From assembly GCA_030267565.1 (NCBI GenBank), contig BRXU01000033.1, forward strand, positions 496,001-560,000: DNA of 64,000 nt, read 5' to 3'. Both the position numbers and the translations under genes were made by a program. This DNA is from Pleodorina starrii. Its lineage: Eukaryota; Chlorophyta; Chlorophyceae; Chlamydomonadales; Volvocaceae. The notes beneath the pieces were generated by a model. The model did no database searches. It was not told the origin of the DNA and worked only from the letters and a program-made list of their open reading frames with translations. How positions within the stretch are numbered: the stretch's first letter is position 1; each line of letters begins with the position of its first letter. This document shows positions 1 through 10,733 of the stretch, in pieces.

Positions 1-280
1 TATCCTCAAAAGAGACAGGAAGAGAGAGAAGGGGGGATGACAATCCACGGGAGGGAGGGAGGGAGGGAGGGGGACAGGCCGGAGGCCGGAGGGGAGAGCG
101 CCCGCTGGTGACCGGTGGTGACCGGTGGTGGTCGAGGAGCGGAATGAGGCGCGGTGCCCCCTCCGGGCGCGCCTCGCCCCTTCCTAAACGCATCGATTCA
201 AACCCCCGCGCTGCGCGCGGACCACCGTGTCCAGTGTTCGTGCCCTGCCCTCCCCCCGGACCCAACCCCCCGTGCCCCAC

Positions 281-3200
281 CTGCGCGGTTGTGATTGTGG
301 ACTGTATCCCCGCCACTACCACCTTGAGGTGCGCCGGGGAGTGACTGACCATGTCGTCCACAGTGAAACTGACCGTACGACACAGACCCCCCAGGCTCAC
401 ACCGCCACTGAGGCCCGCCAGGACAGAGTTGACGGACGCGCTGCCGCCGCCCTCACCACCGCCGCCGCCAGACTGCCCCCCTCCGCCGCCTCCTCCGCCT
501 GCGAGGGTGAGCACTGAGGAGACGCCCGCTGCCGCCTGCAGCCTCATTCCGGCCCACTCGGCCGCCAGTGCGCCCAACAGCTGGCGGTGGATGTGGGGCA
601 TCAGAAGCTGCGGGCCACCCACCGGGAGGGTTGTGGGAGGGTGTGGGTGAGCGGGGGTGAGTAGGGGTGTCAGTTCGGTTCAGCGCTCTCCTGATCTCAT
701 GCAAGGAGGGGTGAAGGGTCACGGAGCTGCGGCCGCCGGTGGTGGGTAAAAGGGGGGGAGGGTTGGCGTGGCGCGCACGTGGACAACCCGAAGCACGGAC
801 CGCTGGGACAGGCACAGAGGCGCCCCCAGCTCGTGAGGAGGAGGCGCCGCCAGCCTCCCTGATACCGGCACTCCCATCTCGAGGATCAGCGTGCGTGGGA
901 ACGCACCGACGGTTGACGTGCCGCCCCGCCCACCCGGCCCCCTCCCACCTCTCCCTCCCCCCACCCCCACCCCCCCACCTGCAGAACGCTCTGCGCCTCC
1001 ACCCGGACCTCCTCCAACAGCCCTCCCGGGAGCTGCTGCTGTGCCGTACACACGTACAGCGCCAGCTCCGGAGCCAACATCGAGTCGGCGGCCCCCACCA
1101 CCGCCAGCACCAGGCAGGCGGGAGGCATACGGCACAGCTGGAAGCAAACCTGGGGTGACGTACAGTACCGTGTCGTACAGGGTTGCGGTGCGGCAGTACG
1201 GTGCGGCAGTCAGGCAGTCAGGTGGTCAGGTGATGCAGTGCAGGATGATGCGGTCTGATGCCGTCCGTCCGTCCACCCGTCCGTCTTCTGGCGGTCCGTA
1301 GCGGGGTCAGCCGCAGCCCTTGCCGGCAGCGGCACCCGCTCCCACCTTGCCCAACGAACCCTTTGAACCCCCGTTGATACACCGACCCGGCAACCCTAAG
1401 GCCCACCAGTCCCTCGGCCGACGGCTTTGCAAGTCCCTCCTTTCCCTCCTCCCTCCTTCCCTCCCTTCCACGCATAACAGGCCCCACCCCCCTCCCTTCC
1501 CCCCGCCCGCCCCTCCCCCCACCTGCACGTCCCTCCCCGGCTTCTCCTCCTGCTGCAGATATGCCCTGCAGTTGGTGATGACCCTGCCGTTCCCCGGCCC
1601 CTCCCTGGACACCACCTCCAGCAGCAACGTGTCCATCAGGGGACCCAACACACCAGCCAACTGCGGCTGCAGCTGACCGCCGGAGCCACCCACCAGCTGA
1701 GGAGAGGCGGGAAGGGAGGGAGGGAGGGGCGGGGAGGGAGGGAGGGAGGGGGCGGGGAGGGGAGGGGAGGGGGAGCGGCGGTGTTACTCAGGGAATTACA
1801 TCGGGGATGGGAAGATGTCGGGTTGTGAGGAGGTGGTTGGGAAGGGAGGGGGGGGGGCCGGGAAGGATGGGCGTTTGCGTGATTCAAAGGGACAGAGGTT
1901 CGGAGGGTGGTGGCAGCGAGGTGGCACCGTAGGGGGCTCGGGCGGGCGCGTAGGATTAGGAGTAGGCTTCCAGGGTGGGGGGCTTCCAGGAGCTCAACCG
2001 GACATGGGGGCTGGTAGCCCACTCACCCCGCCAGAGGCTATCGGCCCCTGCTGCGACGAACAGCTCCCCGGACCACGCGACAAGCTGGCGGCGGCGGCCG
2101 CAGAGGTCGAGGACGCCGCCGCGCCGGCAGCCAGCCCCAGCGCCGCCGCCGAGCCCAGGTTGCCTGGACTGATCCCCGATGCTACCGCCGCCGTCCCCGA
2201 GACCCCCGCCGCTGCTGCCGCCGCCGCCGCCCCAGCCGCCGCCGGCGGTCCAAAGTACGCCACTCGTGCCTCCATCGAGTCGGCCAGTGCCAGCACGCAC
2301 TTGGCCCCCTCCAGACGGAAGTGCCGCTCCAGGAGGGCTCCGAAACCCTCGTGAGCGGACTCCATCATGGCCTGCGGAGGGAGGGAGGCAGGGAGGGCGC
2401 GGTTCGCGCGGTGCGGCAGCTCCAGACAGGTAGTGCTTCCATAGTACGGACCATGACGACGTTTGGGCGTTGCTTCCGGGCCTCCCTCCCTCCCTCCCTC
2501 CCTCCCTGGAAGGCCCAGTCCACTGCGGACGCCGTGTGGGGGTCGGAGCTCCCAACAGAGCCGAACCCCCCCGGGTAAGGTACAGGTGCTTCCCCGGGCT
2601 TCTACCAGCCCAGTCTAGGCAGGCCACTCTCAGCCTAGTAAAGCCACGCCCAGCCCCTTCCAGCCCAGTCTAGCCCAGCTAAGCCACTCCCGTCCAGCCC
2701 AGCCCCAGCCCCAGCCGCCAGCGGCCCACCTCACCTGCAGGCTCTCAGCCCGCTGCACACCAGCAAGCGCGGAGGCCGCCTGGGGGACACCCAAAAGCAC
2801 GCCGCACAGCACAGCACAGCAGCCGCACACGGGCAAGGGGGGTAACCGCATGTTCAAGGGCGAGTGCAAGGGCGAGTGGGAGGGCGCTCGCCCGGGCGGG
2901 TTCACGGGAAGGCACGCACGTCGCTCTACCATCCGTCGTTGGGCACAGCATTCAGCCTTCTCAACCTTGCGGACCCCACCCCACCCCACCGCACGCCAGC
3001 GGCTCCCTACCTACCAGCAGGTACACGGGCAGCTGCTTCGAGTCGGAGAAGAACGCCAATCCCAGCACCCGAGCCAGCCTCTCCAACTGTGGGAGCTGCG
3101 TCGACATGCGCGGCGGCGACGCAGCGCCCCTGCTACCCCCGCCGCCACTGCCACTGGCGCCCCCCCCGCCGCTGCCGCTCCCGCCGCCGCTGCCGCCGCC

Positions 3201-4744
3201 GCTGCCGCCAGCCTCAGCGTCCGTTGTCGCCGCTGCTGCGGGTCCCGCCGCCATCAGCGCCGCCACCACCGAGCCCCCCGAGTCCAGAATGGGGACGGCG
3301 GCGAAGTCCGTCAGGTGCGCGTTGTGGTGCAGCCGCCGCCAGTCGGGCGGCAGCAGGGCCACGTCGGCGGCGCCGCTGGCCGCGCTCCGCGGCGCCGCGG
3401 GCGGCGGTGCCGCAGTCGACGACACCGAGCGGCACACCGCCACCTGCAACCCGGTCCAGGACCCCACCGGGTGTAGGGACAGGATCAGCGACTCAGCCCG
3501 GGTGTGCACTACAGCCGCAGTCCGCACTTGAGCGCCCGCCCGCTTGAAAATTGCGCGCCGCGGCTTGAGCGCCGCCCCCTCTCTCCGCCTCCGAAACCAC
3601 CTCCACGCCCGAAACCCGCAGAAACCCCTCCACCAGGTCTCCACCGGGATCTGCACTCCAACCTCATCAACACCGGTACTCGACACTGCCCGGCATTCGC
3701 CCCCCCCGACCTGCGTGCGCCGCGGGTTCCGGGTTGGTTACCGGACCCGTCCAGCGCGCCGCCGCCAACCGCACCTTGCTCCGCAACAGCAGCTTCAGGC
3801 TCGTGGCCTCCAGGGCCGATGCCGAGCCGCTGCCTGCGCCGCTGGCACCGAAGAAGCCGGCGGTGGCCAGGCGGCCCGTGTGGAGACTGGCCGGGCTGAC
3901 GCACGTGTCGACCGGGTGCAGATCCCCCGGCTGCAGCAGCTCAGCCTGGGGCCCACTGGACGATATGACCACGAAGCAAGACTGGTAGGGGCAGAAGAGG
4001 TGCACGCTGGGGATGGGGGATTGGTCGGGGGGGGGCAGGGGGAGCGGGAGGGAGGGAGGGAGGAAAGGGCGGCGGGGGGCTGGTTGCGGCGGGGCGCAGG
4101 CACCAGGGCGCGGGTGAGAGGGACGACGGGCACCGCAGGTGCTACTGGGGAGGGAGGGAAGGTGGGAGAGAGGGAGGGACGGAGGGGTTCGTGCGGCTCG
4201 AGCTGCCTGTGCTGAACTTGCAGAGGCGTGCAGGGAGGCCAGGAAGCGTACAGGAGGCTCTGTGGAGAGTGGGTCCACCAGTCGGGCCTGACGAGTCAAA
4301 GGCAGCTGGGGCTGCAAGGACGCATCGGCTGAGCTGGGCTGAGCTGAGCTGAGCGGGGTGCATGGGGTGGCCGGGCGCCCTGCGGGTGGACGAGCCCCTG
4401 TACCGCCGACGCACCTCACGAAGGCGCCGCCGCAGCAGGAGGCAGCAAGTGCCATAACCTGGCCCAATCGTTCGTGCCAAGTGCCGCGAACGGTGTGCAG
4501 GCCATCGTAAAGCGCCTGAAAAGCAGGAAAACAATGCGACGACTCAGCAGGCGGTTTCCAGTCAATTACGTCTGCAGGACAACCGCAACTAAACCCTTGC
4601 CTGCCAGTTGCGTTCTACAGAGCTGATGGAGCTCCGCCTGTCTTTCACTGGAGCCGGCTCGGCTGCTGCTGGTGGCTGGGCCGCCGGACTCCTTGGCGCA
4701 GCCGGCTGCTCGGCCCCAAGGCATAAGGAAAAAACTTTTAACAT
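281..4744 (-). CDS. Multi-exon gene with GAF-like segments, unidentified; 3' part beyond left edge
   Basis: Exons modelled on the minus strand: 4744-4601 (start ATG), 4515-4415, 4006-3742, about 3650-3015, 2779-2735, 2371-2027, 1696-1523, 1137-979 and 607-281. The first intron has a GC donor (CAG|GCAAGG); the second donor is GTGCGT. Exons 1-3 join in frame into LGQVMALAASCCGGAFVS followed by VHLFCPYQSCFVVISSSG; from exon 5 on each exon begins and ends on a codon boundary. Segments such as LTDFAAVPILDSGGSVVAAL, and LERLARVLGLAFFSDS after a Gly/Ala-rich insertion, look like the core strands and last helix of a GAF sensor domain. Another stretch (GRVITNCRAYLQQ, 1523-1696) resembles a second GAF-like fold. 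I infer the sensory N-terminal half of a signalling protein, but name no family. The 5' border of the 3015-3650 exon is uncertain, and an extra exon between 607 and 979 cannot be excluded. The gene is divergent from the SirB1-like gene, 728 bp apart. Confidence 0.55.
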
Positions 4745-5472
4745 TTGCCTAACTATGTCCCGGCCCTTGCCGACAACGAAGGCCGACTAAGTTCATTTTC
4801 CGTTATTACTAGCAGCCGCAGACAAAAAAGTAATCGCACGTGTTCGCATAACCAATGCCCCAAAAGGTAACCGTAAAATTTGCACAAGAACGCACCGATT
4901 TTATTCTGCCCTATCGCTGTCATGTCGGGGGTACATAACCACAGCGGATTATTAAGCGTGGGCAGTCCTACAGGTACGGCACACTGGTCTACGGCAACAC
5001 CGCGTACTGCTGACGACAGATATTTCGACGGTCTGGTCGGTTTGTCGTGGGCAAGTAGGGCCCCGACACGCAGGGAGCTCCGAATGAAGCTCTGCCCGAC
5101 TCCCGCTGCCTCCTGACACGCGCGCAGACAACAGCGCTTGACGGGCATTGCGCACAAAGTTCTTGCAGAGCGGTTGATAGACACTAGTTCGGGAAATACC
5201 ATAATAAATGACATTAATTCAGTCCCTCTGCGGTTAAGTGTCGCAGAAGGGGTTGTGCGACCAGCTACTGTAGCTATGGTAGAGCTCAGCTCAACATTAT
5301 TCTAGGGTACCACATTATCCCCCCATCATTAGATCCACGTCGCTAACGAATACACTGTCAAACAGCTCTACACCTGTGCAGTGAATTTCGCGGTCGATCC
5401 CGCAGCAGCGGCGCCTTGTAGCAACACCCATCCATTAACTTCATTCGGCCACGCAGTTGGTTGGACGGCAGT
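4745..5472. other. Divergent intergenic region, probable shared promoter
   Basis: This stretch separates the start codons of the minus-strand GAF-like gene and the plus-strand SirB1-like gene. It is less GC-rich than the exons. A 153-codon open frame on the minus strand (5214-4753) has no recognisable domain and is not taken as a gene. I see no clear TATA box; the promoter role is inferred from the head-to-head gene layout only. Confidence 0.4.
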
Positions 5473-8400
5473 ATGCCGCTCACCGTGCCGCAACCCTTTA
5501 CGAGGGCTCCGATATGGCAGAAGCAGCGCCCCGCCGGCGGAACGGTCACGCCCCAGCGGAGGGCGCGCCATCAGCGGCCGCCCGCGGCGCCATCGCGTGC
5601 CCATGGCAGCACCAGCAACGACGCCCCACCCGGACGGCGCGGCCGTCATCCCGAGCTGCTGCAGTTAGCGTCCGAGGGCAGCCGCCGAAGGTCTGACTGC
5701 AGCGGCACCAGCGGCCGAGAGGACGCGAATCCGGCTTCCGACGCCATCGATGCGGTCGCGGAGCAGCCCCGGCCGGAGCAGGTGGACGAGCGTTACCGAC
5801 GGTACGGCTTCCTGAAGCTGCTGTCCTGAGAGAATTCGAGGCGCGAGCGAGGCAAGATGCGGTGGCAGTGTGATTCGGGACAGCGCGTGTTTTGACGATG
5901 CGATGCGGCCCCAGGAGGTTGTCCGGGGGTTGTGGAACACACTGAATTCAGCAATTAGCCCTGCCAGGGCCTCCAGGCTGGCGGTTGCGACCCGAATGCC
6001 GCCAGGGTTCTCCGTTGGCCGCTCCGCTACATCCACTCCTGCGCGCCGCACTTGCTTTCCCACCCTCTGTTCCCACCCTTCTTTTCAACCTCTCCGCTGT
6101 GCTCCGCGCCCGCTTCCCCCCGCTTGGCCCCACCTGCCCACACACCCGCACGCCCACCCACACGCCCCTTGCGGCCCCTCCGCTGCGGACCTCCGACAAC
6201 CGCAGCGCCGACTACTCGGACGTGTTCCAGTTCGAATCACGGCAGGTACGTATCCATCGATTAATCCAGCTATGAAGAGGCATCCAACGCAGCCAGCCGC
6301 GACTTACTTACAGCTCTTCTCCTCCCCCTCCCCCGCTCCCCGGACGCCCTTCCGTGGCCCTCCCCTGCATCTCTCCCCGCTGCCGGCTGCCATCTTCCCG
6401 TCCCTTTCCTCGATGGGCCGATGTGCGGTGTCGACCGCTCTCCGAGCCGCTTTCCGCAGCGACTGTCCCGCACTGCGAGCTGCCCTCCCCGCACCTCACA
6501 CACCTACCCCGCACACCCCCCGCTCCCCCTCAGTCTTACGCCCGCTGCATCTCCGGCGGTGAGCCCCGGAGGCGGCTGGCGGAGGCGGCGCTGCACGTCA
6601 CCGCGGAGGACGACGCCATAGGTGGGCAGCACCGGGCTGGGCAGCACCGGACAGGATGAGCTGCTGCCTGAGAGCCTGCCCGGGCCGCTGCATGCAGATT
6701 GCTGTCAAACGTTTGTCGGCTACTGACTGGCGGTTAAGTTGGTTGGTTGTTTGGTGAGATGGTCCGTGCCCGGTTGGTCGCAGCGGTCGTCCCAGCCCCT
6801 GCCCCCCCTTGGCCCCCCTGTCGTCCCCGCCCCTGTCCCCCCGCAGCCTCCCACTCCACGGTTCGCTTCCCGGTGGCTGCCTGGATGGATCGCATTGAGC
6901 AGCTGGTGGAGGGGATATGCAGGAGGGACGTGCGTAGAGCGGCGGCGGCGGCGGCGGCAGGGGCGGAGGCAGGGGCCATGGCGGCGGTGGCGGCGGGTGC
7001 CGGCGGCGGCCGTCGGGACCACGACACCGTGGCGGCGGAGGCGGCTGCCGTACTGCGGGTCGCGGAGCGGTACCTTTTCGAGGATGTCGGGTTTCGCATG
7101 CCCGAGTACGGCAGATCAAATCTGCCGGCCAAGTAAGGACGCGCGGGTGCTTGGGGGGGGGGGCAGGTCTGTAGGTGTGTGGCTCGCGGGGCCACCGCTT
7201 GGGGCTCCCTTCCCGCCGAGCCCCCTCCCTCTCCCCCTGCCCTGTGCTTCTCCCGATCCCCCCAATTCTTCCCCCCTCCCCCGACTCCTATACTCCTCCG
7301 GCCTATACGTGGATAACCCCCGACCCCTCTGTCCCTCCCCTGCCTCCCTTGCCTCCCTGTCCGCAGCTCGCTGGTCGACCACCCGGGTGTGTGGGAGGAC
7401 TGCCGGCTGGGCTACCTGCACGAGACCCTCATTCGCCGAGTGGGTCACCCCGCCTGCCTGGGTCTGCTGCTGGGGGAGGTGACCACACGGCTGGTGGCGA
7501 GGGGGGTGCTGCCGTGTGCGGCGGCGATTGACACCAGGTGGGGGCTGGGGACTGGGGACTGGGGACTGGGGACTGGGGACTGGGGACTGGGGACTGGGGA
7601 CTGGGGACTGGGGACTGGGGACTGGGGACTGGGGACTGGGGACTGGGGAAGAGCGGTCCTGGCGGTGGGGGGGCGCTGAGCGGGTGGTTGAGACTTGGGA
7701 GGCGCTGGTCCGACAGGATAAGGACCATCGGAGAGTGCGGATCTGGGTTGTTGTGAGAAAGACGATCTGGGTTGACGGCAGGCGAGGCCAGGGAGCCGGA
7801 GGTTGCAGACCCTCGACCCCTCAAACCCGCTGCCGACCCGCGCAACCCGCAGGTTGTTCACACGTCATCCCGCCCCCGTATCCCCCTGCCCTCCTTCCGC
7901 TTGCCAGGTCGTACATGTTGCTACCCCGTGCCGTACCGCTTCCCACGCTCACCCGGGAGCTGCTGCTTGGCTCCGAAACCACCTCCGGGGCTGCTCCATG
8001 GCCGGGCGGCTCCGAAACCACGGGCGGCGGGGCCGGCAGCAGCAGCAGCAGCACCAGCAGTGGTGGCAGCAGCCTGGCTGGGCTCAACACCTGTACGAGC
8101 GAGGTACGGCAGTCTTGGATAGGCAGGGCCCAAGCCATGCGACAGGTGACGGAGAGCCGAGGCGGCACCGGAGCTCTGCCGCCCAACTGCAGACCGCCAC
8201 CCACCCACCCACCCACCCACCCGGGCCGCTGGTGGCGCAGGTGTTGGTTGAGATGCTGCGCCACTTGAAACGGAGCTACTGGCCCTTCCCCTGGGACAGC
8301 GGAGTGGATGCGGCCTACCCGCATGCGGTGGGCAGCCACGGAGGATTCAGGTGCGGTGGGGACTGGGGACTGGGGAGGGCCAACACTGCGGGGGAGGGGA

Positions 8401-9731
8401 AGAGGGAGGGGAAGGGGGAGGGGGAGTGGGGGAGTGTGCACCGTTGGTCCTCATGGGCCCACCCACCCACCCACCGTGACACCGTGACACACGTTATGAA
8501 GCGGGACCCGAAGTTGTTTGTGTGTGTGTGCCTGTGTGTGTTTCTGTTTCTTACTGGTGGTTGGTGCCTGCCTTGACCGCAGGTCCGCTGCCAAGGCGGC
8601 CATGGGCGATGACGTGTCAGCCGCTCTGGCGGCCATTGGAAAGGTGCGCGCTGCCTCCCCCGGGCCCCCCTTCCCCCCCCCTGGGAAGGGGGGCGCTGCG
8701 TCCGCGTCGTCGTTGGCCGGGATGCCTCTCAACAACCTGCGCCGTGTCTGTTGTCTGTTGTTGTATGTTGTTGTGCTGCATCATCATGTGCTCATCATCA
8801 AGGGCTGAGGCTGCTACCGGGGGGCACTGCGAGCGCGGCCTTCAACCCTCCCAATGCCGCTTGCTCCACGCCTTGTCAAAGCAAGTGAAGCAAGCCAACC
8901 GGCAAAAAGGGCCTCAACCCGTTGGTCACCGCGCCGCGCCGCGCCGGGGCGGGGCGGGACTGGGCGGGGTGGCTTATCCGATGTGTCGCCCGCCGCCGTC
9001 AGGTGGCTGCGTGGCGGCTGGAGCGCGGCATTTGGACCAGCCCCGGCGCGGGCGACCTGCGGCGAGCTCGGGCGGCGTGCGAGCGGCTGGTGCTCCTGGC
9101 GGGGGACCAATACCCGGAGGAGAGGTGGGTGGCAACCTGGCAAGGGCGCGGGGGGGGGAGATCAAGGGCCCGGAAGAGGGTTTGAAGGGTTCATCCGCCG
9201 CAGTTCGCCCCCCCCCCACTGTCCCTGCCGCGCCTCGGCAGGTGCTGGGGTCTGTTTGCTCGTGTTGTCGGGCCCTCCTAACCGGCTTCGTGACCCGTGG
9301 GTCTGTTCCGCAGGCGCGACCTGGCAGTCCTCCTGCTCCACTGCGGCGACATTGCCGCGGCCCGAGTGGAGATGCGCACCTATCTGGAGACCGTCTCTGG
9401 AGGCCACATGACCACCACCAGCGCCTCCACCGCAGCAGCAGTGCCCGCAGCCGCAGCAGCAGTGCCCGCAGCTGCCGACCCATGGGTCGGTCCGTGGGCT
9501 CCCGGGGACCAGCCGGGCCCGGACCCCTTCGATCTGGTCCTGTGTCGCCGGCTGCTGGAGGGGCTGGAGGGAGCTTCCTCTTTGGGTCTGGAGGTGGCGG
9601 GGGAGGTGGCGGGGGAGGGGGAGGTGGCGGTGGAGCCGCTTGGTCTAGAGGCGGTGCTGCGGGCGGTGCCCCCCTGGGAGCGCTCGGTGCAGCAGGCGGG
9701 CAGCCAGAGGTACCTGCCGCTGACGTGGTGA
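5473..9731 (+). CDS. SirB1 / Transglut_core2 family protein with C-terminal TPR-like region
   Basis: Ten exons join in phase to a 606-codon frame: 5473-5801, 6206-6245, 6534-6621, 6847-7132, 7367-7537, 7908-8103, 8241-8350, 8583-8643, 9003-9124 and 9314-9731. Residues about 124-330 show the Transglut_core2 pattern: RRRLAEAALHVTAEDDAI, then VRFPVAAWMDRIEQLVE, then YLFEDVGF, then LHETLIRRVGHPACLGLLLG. The C-terminus (RARAACERLVLLAGDQYPEE joined to RRDLAVLLLHCGDIAAARVE) is the helical TPR-like tail that follows this domain in bacterial SirB1 and plant relatives. The first ~50 residues are rich in Arg, Pro, Ser and Thr and poor in acids, so a plastid transit peptide is possible. Biochemical function of the family is not settled; no enzyme activity is claimed. 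Alanine- and serine-rich insertions (residues about 180-210 and 340-365) are volvocine-style low complexity. The start is the first in-frame ATG of exon 1. Confidence 0.8.
7538..7652 (+). repeat. Heptamer microsatellite GGGGACT, about 15 copies
   Basis: Near-perfect tandem copies of GGGGACT start within a few bases of the 5' splice site of the SirB1-like gene's fifth intron (exon end at 7537). Each copy supplies a run of four guanines on the coding strand. The tract reads open in several frames, but only because 7-mers do not close any frame. Confidence 0.95.
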
Positions 9732-10733
9732 GGGTGCCGTACTGTGCCGTACTGTACGAAACGATGTGGTGTACACATCGTACCAGCGGTAGGCGTGTGT
9801 GCACCGCCAGGGCGGCATCTGGGGGGCTTTGGGTTACCGAGGAGTCCCGAGGGCGCCTGCGTGTGCACGGGGGAGGGAGCGGAGGGGGTGGAACGGGCGA
9901 TCAGGACCCAAGCGACACCCGGCGCTCCTATGCAGCTTGGCTCGCGCGGGTCAAGCTACAAGACATTTTAGACCGCGTTCGTACCGGTAAAGTAACACAC
10001 GCTGAGCTGTTGACCCGCAATCGCTGTGAGAGCCTCTCGCAGCAGTACGTTTAAATCTGCGCGCCGCTGCTGCGACAGCGGCGGCACAGCGCGCCCCGGT
10101 GCTGGGGTGTTTGTGGGGAGGGCAGGTGGGTTACAGTGGCTGGCTTTGCTGGCTTTGACTGGTGGCTTATAGTGAAGGTGATTCCCTGCCGTGGTGAGAC
10201 GCCTGAATGCGTGAAGGGCTAATGTGGAGTGAGTAGTGCTTGGCCATATAGGCTTGTGTATGTACTGGTCGGCTGTGGGGACGTCACAGGCACTGACGAG
10301 GACGTCTTGTCGGTCGTGCGGGTGCCGCAGCTGGCGCCAGTGCCGATACCGCCCTTTCCGAGGACGCCCCAGTAAGGTTTCGACTGTTTCTCGTCGCATT
10401 CAAGGCATAATTTCATTTCAAATTGAGTTCTATATACAAGGGGCCGCGTGTGGGTGCATGCAACACTCATCGGAGGCCGAATCACTGGGCGACAGAACAC
10501 GACAGAACCAATGCCGTACGCGTTTTGCTGAAGCAGCAGTTACGATAAAGAGTTGGTTCGCATTCATCACAGAGTTATTGTGTTCGCATATTATGTAGTA
10601 AAGGGACTGAACACTTCCGTCAGTCGTGCATGTTGCCCTGAAACGCTGAAAGTGTTGCCAGATGCACTTGCAGCGCGAGCGCTGAGTAGGCAACCATCAC
10701 CACTACTCGTGGCGACCGAACACACACACAAAG
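9732..10733. other. Intergenic region between SirB1-like and zinc-transporter genes
   Basis: This contains the 3' end of the SirB1-like gene and the upstream region of the zinc transporter. Long open frames that enter it (to 10054) have no domain signature. From about 10380 to 10720 the base composition becomes more AT-rich, as expected for a promoter and 5' leader. No recognised signal was found. Confidence 0.5.

Noticed and set aside
4753..5214. 153-codon minus-strand frame in the divergent intergenic region
   Set aside because: No domain, no splice link to the downstream gene, and that gene has a good ATG at 4744.
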